Below, piece by piece: positions 10,486-20,175 of a stretch of DNA of 64,000 nt. Below the pieces are notes generated by a model. It was not told the origin of the DNA. It ran no database searches and saw only the letters and a program-made list of their open reading frames with translations. The translations under genes were made by a program, and so were the position numbers. This DNA is from Pelomonas sp. V22 (GTDB lineage Bacteria > Pseudomonadota > Gammaproteobacteria > Burkholderiales > Burkholderiaceae_C). The first letter of the stretch is position 1. Each line of letters begins with the position of its first letter. Location of the stretch: positions 62,001 to 126,000 of the forward strand of contig NZ_JAGIXS010000002.1 of NCBI RefSeq assembly GCF_030014915.1. The letters are read 5' to 3'.

Positions 10486-10849
10486 GGTGCGTTCCTTGGA
10501 ATGTCGGAAAGCCGCTGGGCAACGCAATACAAGTGCGAGCTCGCAGACGGTTTCCAGGTTTTAACTTGCGGTCACAGGTGAAACCGACCCGTGCCGTGCC
10601 TTGATTCACCACCGGGCCAGCAAAGGCCAAGCGGCAAAACCTGCGGATTGTAGCCCAAGTCGGACGGACGGCCAGAACCGGCGCGCCGGGAAATGGCCAA
10701 GCAGCCGGACTTGGGGACCTTTGACCGGCTTCCAAGCCCCATGAATCCATATTTCTTGAGGCTCTTGAAAGCCCTGGGCGCGGGCCAAGTTTGGGATCCA
10801 TGGGCGCCGCAGCGTGCCTTGCAACCCAACCTCCACAGGAGCCAAGACC
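10486..10849. promoter_or_regulatory. Divergent intergenic region rpsO/hsp20 with candidate heat-shock promoter
   Basis: This 364-base gap separates divergent rpsO and hsp20 and holds no convincing gene. On the plus strand CTTGAAA (10764-10770), then a 14-base spacer and CCAAGTTT (10785-10792), resembles a sigma-32 promoter (CTTGAAA with CCCCATNT). The -35 match is exact and the -10 match is partial. The position 58 bases ahead of a small heat-shock gene makes this plausible. A short palindrome CCGGCGCGCCGG lies near 10679. The rpsO promoter must also be here but is not obvious. Confidence 0.4.
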
Positions 10850-11263
10850 ATGTTCGTGATCCCCATGACCCGCCATTCCGCCGACCTGTCGCAACGCATC
10901 GAACGCCTGTTCAATGTCGATCCCGACGCCCGCGCCCTGCGCAGCCCTGCGCTGGATGTCAGCGAAACCGAGCAGGGCTACACCCTGCAACTGGACCTGC
11001 CCGGTGTTGCCAAGGAGGCCGTGAAGATCCGCATCGAAGGTCGCCGCGTCAGCATCGACGCCGAGCAGCCACTGCCGGCCGCCCTGCCCGAAGGCGAGCG
11101 CATCCTGCACCGAGAGCGCTCGGTGACGCGCTACTCGCGCAGCATCGCCCTGCCCCTTGAACTCGACCAAGCCGGCTCGACAGCCAAGCTGGACAACGGC
11201 GTGCTGACCCTCTCGCTGGCCAAGCGCGTGCCGGCCGGTGCCGGCGACCTGAGCGTCAGCTGA
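10850..11263 (+). CDS. Small heat shock protein, Hsp20/alpha-crystallin family
   Basis: This is a 137-residue ATP-independent holdase chaperone. The alpha-crystallin domain spans roughly residues 33-130: [36 protein letters not shown], then [32 protein letters not shown] with the conserved GVLTLSL strand. The start at 10850 is supported by CACAGGAG eight bases upstream, and the longer upstream reading is rejected. It is the only plus-strand gene in the host left flank and converges on tsaD with an 8-base overlap. Confidence 0.93.
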   Translation: MFVIPMTRHSADLSQRIERLFNVDPDARALRSPALDVSETEQGYTLQLDLPGVAKEAVKIRIEGRRVSIDAEQPLPAALPEGERILHRERSVTRYSRSIALPLELDQAGSTAKLDNGVLTLSLAKRVPAGAGDLSVS

Positions 11264-12299
11264 TTGCGCCCAAAGCCCAGCGCGGCCGGACCTCGAATCC
11301 GCCGCCGCTGGGCGCCGGTGCAGCGATGCCGCGTTGCAGGCGCAGCGCGGCCGCCATGGCGATCATGGCGCCGTTGTCGGTGCACAGGCTCAGCTCCGGG
11401 TAGTGAACGCGGATGCTGCGCTTGGCGCAGGCCGCGTTCAACTGCTCACGCAGCTTCTTGTTCGCGCCCACGCCACCCGCGACCACCAGCCGCTTGAGCC
11501 CGGATCCCTTCAAGGCCATCAAGGATTTCTTCAGCAGCACTTCGACGATGGCGGCCTGCGTTGACGCCGCCAGATCGGCGCGTTGCTGCTCGGTCGGCGC
11601 ATCGCCCAGTTTCTTCACCTGGGTCAGCACGGCCGTCTTCAAGCCGGCAAAGCTGAAATCGGGCTTGCCGCTGTGCATCAACGGGCGCGGCAGGGCAAAG
11701 GCTTCGGGATTGCCGCTCTCCGCCAGCTTGGCGAGATGCGGTCCTCCGGGGTAAGGCAGGCCGAGCAGCTTGGCGCTCTTGTCGAAGGCCTCGCCAGCCG
11801 CATCGTCAATCGTCTCGCCCAGCAACTCATAGCTGCCGACTTCATCGACGCGCATCAACTGCGTGTGACCGCCCGAAACCAGCAAGGCCACGAATGGAAA
11901 CTCCGGTGGGTCGCTGGACAAGAACGGCGAGAGCAGATGCCCTTCCAGGTGATGGACCGCCATCGTCGGCTTGCCGAGCGCAGCGGCCAGCGAAGCGGCC
12001 ACGCCAGCGCCAACCAGCAAGGCGCCAGCAAGACCTGGCCCCTGCGTGTAGGCGATGACATCGACATCCGCCAGCGTCGCATTGGCGCGCACCAAGACTT
12101 CGCGAGTCAAGGGAATCACGCGCCGGATGTGGTCGCGCGAGGCCAGCTCGGGCACCACGCCGCCATAGGCCTGATGCATGGCGATCTGGCTGTGCAAGGC
12201 ATCGGCCAGCAGACGCGGCGCGCTGCCCTGTCCTTCGTTGAACTCGACCAGGGCAACACCGGTCTCGTCGCAGCTGGACTCGAAGCCCAGAACTTTCAT
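11256..12299 (-). CDS. tsaD: tRNA N6-adenosine threonylcarbamoyltransferase TsaD
   Basis: TsaD transfers the threonylcarbamoyl group to A37 of ANN-decoding tRNAs, with TsaB, TsaE and TsaC. The 347-residue protein starts [17 protein letters not shown] and shows the metal-binding HHLEGH motif near residue 110, VSGGHTQL, and the late segment [13 protein letters not shown]. Length is standard. The start overlaps the fdx stop by one base (TGATG), so it may ride on the ISC operon transcript. Confidence 0.97.
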   Translation of the reverse strand: MKVLGFESSCDETGVALVEFNEGQGSAPRLLADALHSQIAMHQAYGGVVPELASRDHIRRVIPLTREVLVRANATLADVDVIAYTQGPGLAGALLVGAGVAASLAAALGKPTMAVHHLEGHLLSPFLSSDPPEFPFVALLVSGGHTQLMRVDEVGSYELLGETIDDAAGEAFDKSAKLLGLPYPGGPHLAKLAESGNPEAFALPRPLMHSGKPDFSFAGLKTAVLTQVKKLGDAPTEQQRADLAASTQAAIVEVLLKKSLMALKGSGLKRLVVAGGVGANKKLREQLNAACAKRSIRVHYPELSLCTDNGAMIAMAAALRLQRGIAAPAPSGGGFEVRPRWALGAIS

Positions 12300-12634
12300 C
12301 AGCCTTCCTTGGCGTGGTTGATCGAGTACTTCGGGATCTCGACGGTCACGTCCTTCTGGCCCAGGATGGCCTGGCAGCTGAGGCGCGAGTTGGCTTCGAG
12401 GCCCCAGGCGCGGTCCAGCATGTCTTCCTCGCCCTCTTCCATCTCGGACAGCGAGGCAAAGCCCTCGCGCACGATGACGTGGCAGGTGGTGCAGGCGCAG
12501 ACCTGGTCGCAGGCGTGTTCGATGTCGATGTGGTTGTCCAGCAGCGCTTCGCAGATCGAGGTGCCGGCAGGCACGGTCAGCGACTTGCCTTCTGGGCAGT
12601 ACTCAGCGTGCGGAAGAATCTTGATGATGGGCAT
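12299..12634 (-). CDS. fdx: ISC-system [2Fe-2S] ferredoxin
   Basis: This adrenodoxin-type ferredoxin supplies electrons for cluster assembly on IscU. In the 111-residue protein the ligands are Cys42, Cys48, Cys51 and Cys87 (C-x5-C-x2-C...C), and there is an additional Cys46 in between. It starts [16 protein letters not shown] and ends with the acidic partner-binding segment followed by SINHAKEG. It is the last isc-specific gene of the cluster, 12 bases after hscA. Confidence 0.96.
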   Translation of the reverse strand: MPIIKILPHAEYCPEGKSLTVPAGTSICEALLDNHIDIEHACDQVCACTTCHVIVREGFASLSEMEEGEEDMLDRAWGLEANSRLSCQAILGQKDVTVEIPKYSINHAKEG

Positions 12635-12646
12635 GGGGGCCTCGGT

Positions 12647-14503
<1,857 letters not shown>

Positions 14504-14507
14504 GGTC

Positions 14508-15026
14508 TTATTGTCCCAACGCCTCGAGGCGCTTATCGATATCGGCGCGGAAGCGGGCGACAAACATCAGCGCCCTCACCCGCTTGGCCGCCTCGGCCGG
14601 ATCATTCTTTTCGTCGAGCAGTTGGCCGGCCTCGGCCAGCAAGCCTCGCTCGCGCGCCAGCACCTGCTCGTCCAGCGCTTCCACCTCATCCACGCCGCGC
14701 GCCTCGTCCAGCGCCTCACGCCACTCCATCTGTTCCATCAGGAAGGCCGCTGGCATGCTGGTGTTCTCATTGGCTTGCAGTGCCGCGCCGCGCAACTCGC
14801 ACAAGTAGCCGGCGCGCTTCTGCGGATCTCGCAGGCGCTGGTGCGCCTCGTTCACTCGCAAGGCCCATTGCATGGCCTGGCGCTGAGCCGCAGCCCCCTC
14901 GGCGGCGAACTTGTCGGGATGGACCTTGGCGGCCAAGGCCTTCCAGCGCGACTCGATGTCGGCCGCATCCTGCGCAAAGCGCTGGGGCAGGCCGAACAGG
15001 CTGAAGTCGTCGTCGTCGAGGCGCAT
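14508..15026 (-). CDS. hscB: Fe-S assembly co-chaperone HscB (J protein)
   Basis: HscB is the J-domain partner that delivers IscU to HscA. The 172-residue product begins [20 protein letters not shown]. The J-domain HPD motif appears as [11 protein letters not shown] near residue 36, and the C-terminal helical IscU-binding domain includes AGYLCELRG. The start at 15026 gives the usual length; an 11-residue upstream extension is possible but unlikely. Confidence 0.95.
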   Translation of the reverse strand: MRLDDDDFSLFGLPQRFAQDAADIESRWKALAAKVHPDKFAAEGAAAQRQAMQWALRVNEAHQRLRDPQKRAGYLCELRGAALQANENTSMPAAFLMEQMEWREALDEARGVDEVEALDEQVLARERGLLAEAGQLLDEKNDPAEAAKRVRALMFVARFRADIDKRLEALGQ

Positions 15027-15093
15027 GGTGGGTGAAGAAAGCAAAAAGCGCGGCCACAAAGCCGCGCCACGTGATGTTGAAGCGCGGCGGACT

Positions 15094-15417
15094 TTACACG
15101 CGGAAGGACTCGCCGCAGCCGCAGCGGTCTTTCTCGCGCGGATTGCGGAACTTGAAGCCCTCGTTGAGGCCCTCGCGCACGAAGTCGAGTTCGGTGCCGT
15201 CCAGGTAAGGCAAGCTCTTCGGGTCGATCAGGATCTTCACGCCATGGCCTTCGAAGATCACATCCTCAGGCGCAAAGTCATCGGCGTATTCCAGCTTGTA
15301 GGCCAGGCCCGAGCAGCCGGTGGTCTTGACGCCCAGGCGCACGCCCACGCCACGACCGCGCTTGGCGATGTAGCGGGTGACGTGGCGCGCAGCCGCTTCG
15401 GTCAGGGTGACGGACAT
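15094..15417 (-). CDS. iscA: Iron-sulfur cluster assembly/carrier protein IscA
   Basis: IscA is an A-type carrier that passes Fe-S clusters to target proteins. The 107-residue protein has the three conserved cysteines Cys35 (TTGCSGLAY), Cys99 and Cys101 (RCGCGESF). It starts [13 protein letters not shown]. It lies between iscU and hscB in the standard ISC order. Confidence 0.97.
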   Translation of the reverse strand: MSVTLTEAAARHVTRYIAKRGRGVGVRLGVKTTGCSGLAYKLEYADDFAPEDVIFEGHGVKILIDPKSLPYLDGTELDFVREGLNEGFKFRNPREKDRCGCGESFRV

Positions 15418-15434
15418 CGGCGAACTTCCCTTGT

Positions 15435-15821
15435 TTATTGCGTGTGCTTGGCGCGGTAGTCGTCCACGGCGGCCTTGATCGCGTCTTCAGCGAGGATGGA
15501 GCAGTGGATCTTGACCGGCGGCAGAGCCAGCTCTTCGGCAATCTGCGTGTTCTTGATCGACAGTGCCTGGTCCAGGCTCTTGCCCTTGACCCATTCAGTC
15601 ACCAGCGAGCTGGAGGCGATGGCCGAGCCGCAGCCATAGGTCTTGAACTTGGCGTCCTCGATCAAGCCGGTGGCCGGATTGACCTTGATCTGCAGCTTCA
15701 TGACGTCGCCGCAGGCCGGCGCGCCGACCATGCCGGTGCCGACTGTCTCGTCGCCCTTCTCGAAGGCGCCGACGTTGCGGGGGTTCTCGTAGTGGTCGAT
15801 GACCTTGTCGCTGTATGCCAT
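15435..15821 (-). CDS. iscU: Iron-sulfur cluster scaffold IscU
   Basis: IscU is the scaffold on which [2Fe-2S] and [4Fe-4S] clusters are built. The three cluster cysteines are present in [30 protein letters not shown] and [12 protein letters not shown], and the HscA-recognised LPPVK motif precedes the last of them. At 128 residues it has normal length. It is 30 bases after iscS. Confidence 0.98.
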   Translation of the reverse strand: MAYSDKVIDHYENPRNVGAFEKGDETVGTGMVGAPACGDVMKLQIKVNPATGLIEDAKFKTYGCGSAIASSSLVTEWVKGKSLDQALSIKNTQIAEELALPPVKIHCSILAEDAIKAAVDDYRAKHTQ

Positions 15822-15851
15822 TTTGATTCTCCTGATCTGTCGTCGTGGGGC

Positions 15852-17072
15852 TCAGTGAGCCGCCCACTGGATGGTCGAGAGGTCGATGCCATCCTTGTAC
15901 ATATCCCACAGCGGGGACAGCTCACGCAGCTTGGCAACGCGGTCTTTCAGCGTCGTCACCGCGTAGTCGATTTCTTCTTCAGTCGTGAAGCGGCCGATGG
16001 TCATGCGCAGCGAGGAATGCGCCAGCTCGTCGCTGCGGCCCAGGGCGCGCAGCACATAGCTGGGTTCCAGGCTCGCTGAGGTGCAGGCCGAGCCCGAGGA
16101 CACAGCGATGCCCTTGATGCCCATGATCAGCGACTCGCCCTCCACGTAGTTGAACGAGATGTTCAGGTTGTGGGGGACGCGGCGTTCCATGTCGCCGTTG
16201 ACGAAGACCTGCTCGATGTCCTTCAGGCCATTCAGCAGACGCTGCTGCAGGGCACGGATGCGAACGCTCTCGGCGGCCATCTCTTCGCGGGCGATGCGGA
16301 AGGCTTCGCCCATGCCTACGATCTGGTGCGTGGGCAAGGTGCCCGAGCGCATGCCGCGCTCATGGCCGCCACCGTGCATCTGGGCTTCAAGGCGCACGCG
16401 CGGCTTGCGGCGCACGTAGAGCGCGCCAATGCCCTTGGGGCCGTAGCTCTTGTGCGAAGCCAGGCTCATCAGGTCAACCGGCAGCGTGGCCAGGTCAATC
16501 TCCACCTTGCCCGTGGCTTGCGCCGCATCGACGTGAAAGATGATGCCGCGCTCGCGGCAGATGCTGCCAATGGCCGGAATGTCCTGGATCACGCCGATTT
16601 CGTTGTTCACGAACATGACCGACACGAGGATGGTGTCCGGGCGCAGCGCGGCCTTGAAGACCTCCAGGTCCAGCAGGCCGTCTTCCTTGACGGCGAGGTA
16701 AGTCACCTCGAAGCCCTGGCGTTCCAGCTCACGCGTGGTGTCGAGCACGGCCTTGTGCTCGGTCTTGACCGTGATGATGTGCTTGCCACGGCTCTGGTAG
16801 AAATGCGCCGCACCCTTGATGGCGAGGTTGTTGGACTCGGTCGCGCCCGAGGTCCAGACGATTTCGCGCGGGTCCGCGCCGATCAGCGCTGCCACCTGCT
16901 CACGTGACTTCTCGACGATGGCCTCCGCCTCCCAACCCCAGGCATGACTGCGGGAGGCCGGGTTGCCGAAATGCTCGCGCAACCAGGGAATCATGGCGTC
17001 GACCACGCGCGGGTCCACCGGCGTCGTCGCGCCGTAATCCATGTAGATGGGGAAGTGAGGCGTCATGTCCAT
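15852..17072 (-). CDS. iscS: Cysteine desulfurase IscS
   Basis: IscS is a PLP-dependent enzyme that removes sulfur from cysteine and hands persulfide to IscU and other acceptors. In the 406-residue product the PLP lysine lies in [14 protein letters not shown], and the mobile catalytic Cys loop reads [21 protein letters not shown]. It begins [24 protein letters not shown]; a start at the second Met (17066) is possible. It follows iscR by 23 bases. Confidence 0.98.
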   Translation of the reverse strand: MDMTPHFPIYMDYGATTPVDPRVVDAMIPWLREHFGNPASRSHAWGWEAEAIVEKSREQVAALIGADPREIVWTSGATESNNLAIKGAAHFYQSRGKHIITVKTEHKAVLDTTRELERQGFEVTYLAVKEDGLLDLEVFKAALRPDTILVSVMFVNNEIGVIQDIPAIGSICRERGIIFHVDAAQATGKVEIDLATLPVDLMSLASHKSYGPKGIGALYVRRKPRVRLEAQMHGGGHERGMRSGTLPTHQIVGMGEAFRIAREEMAAESVRIRALQQRLLNGLKDIEQVFVNGDMERRVPHNLNISFNYVEGESLIMGIKGIAVSSGSACTSASLEPSYVLRALGRSDELAHSSLRMTIGRFTTEEEIDYAVTTLKDRVAKLRELSPLWDMYKDGIDLSTIQWAAH

Positions 17073-17095
17073 GAGACTTCTTCTTGTGCAGCTGC

Positions 17096-17629
17096 TTATT
17101 TGGTGAAGGCGTTGCCGAGGGCAAAGACCGAATTAGGGGCAGTAATGCGGATGGGTTTGACCACGGGCACCGAGGAGATGGCACGCTTGATCGGCGCTTC
17201 CTCGATGGTCACGCCCTTGGCGAGCTGATCTTCCACGAGCTTGCGCAGCGAAACCGAGTCGAGGTACTCGATCATCTTGGCGTTCAGGCTGGTCCAGAGC
17301 TCGTGCGTGATGCACTTGCCGGTGTCCTCGCCCATGCAGTTTTCCTTGCCACCGCAGCCGGTGGCGTCGATGGGCTCATCGACGGCGACGATGATGTCGG
17401 CCACAGTAATCTCGCTGGACTTGCGCCCCAACGAGTAGCCGCCGCCCGGGCCGCGAGTGCTTTCCACCAGCTCATGGCGACGCAGCTTGCCGAACAGCTG
17501 CTCCAGGTAAGACAGCGAAATCTGCTGCCGCTGGCTGATCGCGGCCAGGGCGACCGGGCCGCCGTTTTCGCGCAGGGCCAGATCGATCATCGCGGTGACG
17601 GCAAAACGGCCTTTGGTGGTAAGACGCAT
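17096..17629 (-). CDS. iscR: Fe-S cluster-sensing regulator IscR (Rrf2 family)
   Basis: IscR represses the isc operon when it carries a [2Fe-2S] cluster and controls other genes in the apo form. The 177-residue product starts [19 protein letters not shown] (winged helix; Rrf2 signature) and has the three ligand cysteines in [15 protein letters not shown] near residues 92-106. AGGAG lies 6 bases ahead of the start at 17629; a longer upstream reading was rejected. It is the first gene of iscR-iscS-iscU-iscA-hscB-hscA-fdx. Confidence 0.97.
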   Translation of the reverse strand: MRLTTKGRFAVTAMIDLALRENGGPVALAAISQRQQISLSYLEQLFGKLRRHELVESTRGPGGGYSLGRKSSEITVADIIVAVDEPIDATGCGGKENCMGEDTGKCITHELWTSLNAKMIEYLDSVSLRKLVEDQLAKGVTIEEAPIKRAISSVPVVKPIRITAPNSVFALGNAFTK

Positions 17630-17757
17630 ATCAAGCTCCTGAAGGTCCAGGCCAACCCGGCGGGTCAGCCCTGTGGCAGCGGCCAGGGATCCAGGTACTG
17701 CCCATTCCCGAGGATTCAAGCCCGCCTTGAGAGGATCTTGGCGGGTAAACCCTTGGT

Positions 17758-17782
17758 AAGTCCGAGTATTTTACTCAATTAT
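17758..17782 (-). promoter_or_regulatory. Candidate type 1 IscR box upstream of iscR
   Basis: On the minus strand the segment reads ATAATTGAGTAAAATACTCGG and contains the inverted repeat GAGT-N5-ACTC, close to the known type 1 IscR site pattern (ATA..TTGACT..A..ACTCGG). It lies about 130 bases ahead of the iscR start and 60 bases after the ptp stop, which implies that isc has its own autoregulated promoter separate from ptp. Confidence 0.6.
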
Positions 17783-17840
17783 CAGGAGGCTTGCCGGCGG
17801 CGCCCTGGCGGCCCCCCCGAAAGCCCTACGCCGGCTGGGG

Positions 17841-18332
17841 CTAGCGAGCCCGGGCGCGGGCAGCCAGGTCGGCCGCCAAGCGGGCGCAAGCCGGTTCGAC
17901 CAGGTCCAGCACCCGCTCAAAACCGGCCGGTGGGCCGTAAAACGGGTCAGGCACCTCGGCATCGCCGAGCAGCAAGGCCACGCGGTCCTGCAATTCCGGC
18001 GGGCAGCGCTTGCGCAAGGAGGCCAGGTGGCCTTCATCCATGGCCAGGACCAGGTCAAAGCGCTCGAAATCCGCACGCTCGAAACGCCGGGCCCGCTGGC
18101 GCGACAGGTCGTACCCCCGCTCGGCCGCATGCTTTTGCGAGCGCTTGTCCGGCGCCTCGCCGACATGGAAGCTTTCCAGGCCGGCCGAATCCACCGCCAC
18201 GACCTTGTCCGCCCCCAGTTCGGCCAATCGCTTCTCCAGCACCGCCTGAGCGGTGGGTGACCGGCAGATATTGCCCGAGCACACGAAAAGAACAGCCATT
18301 TTTGGCTTGCGCATCAACAACTTACGTAGCAT
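17841..18332 (-). CDS. Low-molecular-weight protein tyrosine phosphatase, 5' end supplied by the prophage
   Basis: This 163-residue cytosolic phosphatase has the P-loop VLFVCSGNICRSP, with nucleophile Cys18 and Arg24 of C-x5-R, and the general-acid motif DPFYG late in the protein. Codons from the CSGN motif onward are host sequence. The first 16-17 codons, 18285-18332, lie inside the prophage and replace the original host start, which survives beside uvrB at 61732-61805. The reading frame is preserved across the junction. Starts at 18314 or 18299 are possible alternatives, since no strong ribosome site marks any of them. Before integration the gene would have directly followed uvrB. Confidence 0.93.
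   Translation of the reverse strand: MLRKLLMRKPKMAVLFVCSGNICRSPTAQAVLEKRLAELGADKVVAVDSAGLESFHVGEAPDKRSQKHAAERGYDLSRQRARRFERADFERFDLVLAMDEGHLASLRKRCPPELQDRVALLLGDAEVPDPFYGPPAGFERVLDLVEPACARLAADLAARARAR
18271..18284. other. attL core, 14-bp direct repeat
   Basis: TTGCCCGAGCACAC occurs here and again at 61732-61745, flanked by different bases on both sides, so the exact repeat is 14 bp. It lies in the ptp catalytic-loop codons. The two copies bracket a complete phage genome with int and xis at the right end, which identifies them as attachment-site cores. Confidence 0.93.
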
Positions 18333-18394
18333 TTGCGGCCTATTTTTTTGACTCGGAATCGGTGTTTTGAGCCGTTATAAATCAACAACTTGCG
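18313..18394. repeat. Pair of direct repeats near attL, candidate integrase arm sites
   Basis: ATCAACAACTTACG at 18313-18326 recurs as ATCAACAACTTGCG at 18381-18394 (13 of 14 identical), 68 bases apart. The first copy overlaps the phage-supplied start of ptp. A position 29-110 bases from the core fits arm-type integrase or excisionase binding sites; this is inference. Confidence 0.5.
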
Positions 18395-18477
18395 AGCGCC
18401 ATTTGAACACGTTGCCGGAGTTCAATATCGGCATACTGGCTCACCCCACGAGCCACCGCCAGGAGCATGATGGCGCC

Positions 18478-18702
18478 ATGCCTACCCCAACTGAAATCTG
18501 GTTCTGGATGATGACCGACGAGTTCGGCCGGCGCCGCAAGTCGCCCTGCCGGTTCACGGTCGCAGAGGCCATGAAGCGCGACCCCACCGCCGAGCGCGTG
18601 CCTGGTAGCTGCGAGATCAGAGATTGCCCCGACGGGCCGGATGATGTGCGCCTGTTCTCCACCTCTGACGTGGGAATGCGGATTCCTGGCAAGGATCGCT
18701 AG
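18478..18702 (+). CDS. Small conserved phage-end protein of unknown function
   Basis: This 74-residue protein begins MPTPTEIWFWMMTDEFGRRR. It is rich in charged and aromatic residues and has a CEIRDCPDGPDD segment, with no membrane segment or signal. AGGAG lies 12 bases ahead of the start at 18478. It is the only plus-strand gene at the left end of the prophage, convergent with the end of the lysis operon and next to attL. That is a typical place for a lysogenically expressed accessory gene. Function unknown. Confidence 0.65.
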   Translation: MPTPTEIWFWMMTDEFGRRRKSPCRFTVAEAMKRDPTAERVPGSCEIRDCPDGPDDVRLFSTSDVGMRIPGKDR

Positions 18703-18708
18703 GTCTGC

Positions 18709-18918
18709 TCATGGGTGCCCGAGCGGCCAGATTTCAGGCGGCTGCGCCATCTTGAGCAGCACCCACACCTCATCGGGCGGGCAATCCTCGATGCAGGTGA
18801 TCACCCGGTCTGCTTCCCACCAGCGGCCGTCAATCCGCCGCTCGTCACCCTTGCGCGGCGCCGGGTGCTCGGTGTCGGTCATGAGGTGCCGGCCGGCGAC
18901 GAAGTAGCGGACGATCAT
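18709..18918 (-). CDS. Hypothetical phage protein after the spanin genes
   Basis: The 69-residue product begins MIVRYFVAGRHLMTDTEHP and contains RRIDGRWWEADRVITCIEDCPPDEVWVLL. Its start overlaps the Rz1 stop by 4 bases, so it is the last gene of the leftward late operon. There is no recognisable domain. The Trp-rich middle with two Cys could bind metal, but this is a guess. Confidence 0.6.
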   Translation of the reverse strand: MIVRYFVAGRHLMTDTEHPAPRKGDERRIDGRWWEADRVITCIEDCPPDEVWVLLKMAQPPEIWPLGHP

Positions 18919-19133
18919 GGAGGCGTCAGCGCGGCTGCTCGGCAACGGTGATACTGGCCGGCAACCTCGGACAGCTTGAGCACTACCGCACCGAAAGAGT
19001 CGTCAGCGAGAGGCGCCAGAGGCGGGCAGTTCAGGAGAACCAGAGACTTGTCCGGTTCCCGCGATGGCGGCATTGAGGAGGCGCAGCCCGTCAGGGCCAA
19101 CGCGGCAATCAGGATCGGTGTAGACCGGGACAT
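18915..19133 (-). CDS. Rz1-like outer-membrane spanin lipoprotein
   Basis: The 72-residue protein begins MSRSTPILIAALALTGCASS, a signal peptide with the lipobox LTGC, so Cys17 would be lipidated. The mature part is short and Pro-rich at first (SSMPPSREPDKS). It starts inside the Rz gene in another frame and extends past it, the usual overlapping Rz/Rz1 arrangement. Rz1 joins Rz to fuse inner and outer membranes in the last step of lysis. Confidence 0.85.
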   Translation of the reverse strand: MSRSTPILIAALALTGCASSMPPSREPDKSLVLLNCPPLAPLADDSFGAVVLKLSEVAGQYHRCRAAALTPP

Positions 19134-19353
19134 TGCGAACCTCCCGCTCGATGGCGTTTTGGACGGTGGTGTGGCGGACGGTGATTTCGCTGATGGCCTT
19201 GGCCACAGACTCGCGGCCGGCCTGAGCCGCTTTGTCGGCAACACGCTCAGCGATGGCCTTCTCTCCGTCTGCCAGTTGGCGCCCATCATGGCGGCCAAGC
19301 AGGTAGCAGAAAGCAGCGAGAGCCAGAGCGGCAATCCAGGCGTAGGGGTTCAT
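19003..19353 (-). CDS. Rz-like inner-membrane spanin
   Basis: The 116-residue protein has an N-terminal transmembrane helix (YAWIAALALAAFCYLLG) followed by an Ala/Glu-rich helical region with coiled-coil character (GEKAIAERVADKAAQAGRESVAKAISEI). It ends with a TDPDCRVGPDGLRLLNAAI motif common in phage Rz (i-spanin) proteins. The start at 19353 overlaps the upstream membrane-protein gene by 4 bases. Rz1 is partly embedded in another frame. Confidence 0.85.
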   Translation of the reverse strand: MNPYAWIAALALAAFCYLLGRHDGRQLADGEKAIAERVADKAAQAGRESVAKAISEITVRHTTVQNAIEREVRNVPVYTDPDCRVGPDGLRLLNAAIAGTGQVSGSPELPASGASR

Positions 19354-19541
19354 TGCGCGGCCGGCTGCTTGATCTTCTGCACCGTGTTCCCAGCCACATA
19401 GGCTCCGACAGTGCCGATGATCACCGCCGCGTAGGTCGTGCCGGCCGGGTCCAGCTTGCCCATGAACTGCAGGGCGCTGGTCACGGCGCCGCAGCCAACG
19501 GTGAGCAGGAAGCGGCGGCCTCCGATGGTGTCGAAGTTCAT
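19350..19541 (-). CDS. Small membrane protein of the lysis cassette, possible second holin or antiholin
   Basis: The 63-residue protein MNFDTIGGRRFLLTVGCG... has two hydrophobic stretches (FLLTVGCGAVTSALQF and YAAVIIGTVGAYVAGNTV) and a Lys-containing tail. It sits between endolysin and Rz with overlapping starts and stops. Placement suggests a lysis role such as a holin or antiholin; the assignment is contextual only. Confidence 0.65.
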   Translation of the reverse strand: MNFDTIGGRRFLLTVGCGAVTSALQFMGKLDPAGTTYAAVIIGTVGAYVAGNTVQKIKQPAAQ

Positions 19542-19549
19542 GATTCACC

Positions 19550-19978
19550 TCATGGGTAGAAGACGCGCCGGCCGGATTTCGGCGGCACGGTCTGAAGATG
19601 GGACCAGCTCTTGGTGGCGCTTGGATGCTCGAGCCACAGGCCCAGGGCAGTCAGCGCGGCCTGGCCCTCGCCGGTCATGAGCCAGTCGTCGAGCTCGCCG
19701 TCCGGGTCGTACACGTCCAGCGCCTGGCCGGTCATGTGCTTGGAGTTGGGCGCTGCATTCGGAGTGGCTGCATTGAGGGTCGGCGGGCGCCAGCCAGAAG
19801 CCACCAGAGTGCCGGTCTGCGGGTGCTTGTGAGTCAGGTCTACGCCGTAGCTCATGGCCTGGGCCAATAGCTTGTTGACGATCTCGACCGTCCGCAAGGC
19901 CTCGCGCTCGATGGATGGAGACATGGCCAGCGGGTACTGCTCGCGCCGGCCCATGAAGAAATCGGCAAGGGTGATCAT
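19550..19978 (-). CDS. Endolysin, M15-type peptidoglycan peptidase
   Basis: This 142-residue enzyme has the zinc site of the peptidase M15 (D-Ala-D-Ala carboxypeptidase-like / L-Ala-D-Glu peptidase) family. S79-x-H81-x-x-G-x-A-x-D88 is visible as SKHMTGQALD, with a later His127 in SWSHLQ. No signal peptide is seen, so export through the holin is expected. It overlaps the upstream holin gene by 4 bases. It would cut peptide cross-bridges of the host wall during lysis. Confidence 0.85.
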   Translation of the reverse strand: MITLADFFMGRREQYPLAMSPSIEREALRTVEIVNKLLAQAMSYGVDLTHKHPQTGTLVASGWRPPTLNAATPNAAPNSKHMTGQALDVYDPDGELDDWLMTGEGQAALTALGLWLEHPSATKSWSHLQTVPPKSGRRVFYP

Positions 19979-20175
19979 TTGCGCCTAACCTTTGCCGGCT
20001 TGTCACGAATGATCCTGTCCATGATTGCCAGCCAGGTCTGCACCAGCGAATAGATGGTGGCGGCAATAGCGGCAACAAACTGAATCCACTGGAGCGGGCT
20101 CATCTGCGAAAGGCCCACAAAGAGCCAGGCCCACAGCACTTTCAAGAGCGCCGGAGATGCGTCGTCATTAGCCAT
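19975..20175 (-). CDS. Putative holin
   Basis: The 66-residue protein begins MANDDASPALLKVLWAWLF. It has a hydrophobic first helix (VLWAWLFVGLSQM), a second (FVAAIAATIYSLVQTWLAI), and a strongly basic tail (RIIRDKPAKVRRK), a typical small-holin layout. It lies directly upstream of the endolysin gene. The start at 20175 has AGGTG nine bases upstream; a start at 20187 is also open. Confidence 0.75.
   Translation of the reverse strand: MANDDASPALLKVLWAWLFVGLSQMSPLQWIQFVAAIAATIYSLVQTWLAIMDRIIRDKPAKVRRK

Noticed and set aside
18055-18282. Extra minus-strand frame inside ptp
   Set aside because: Shadow of the phosphatase gene in another frame; no independent support.
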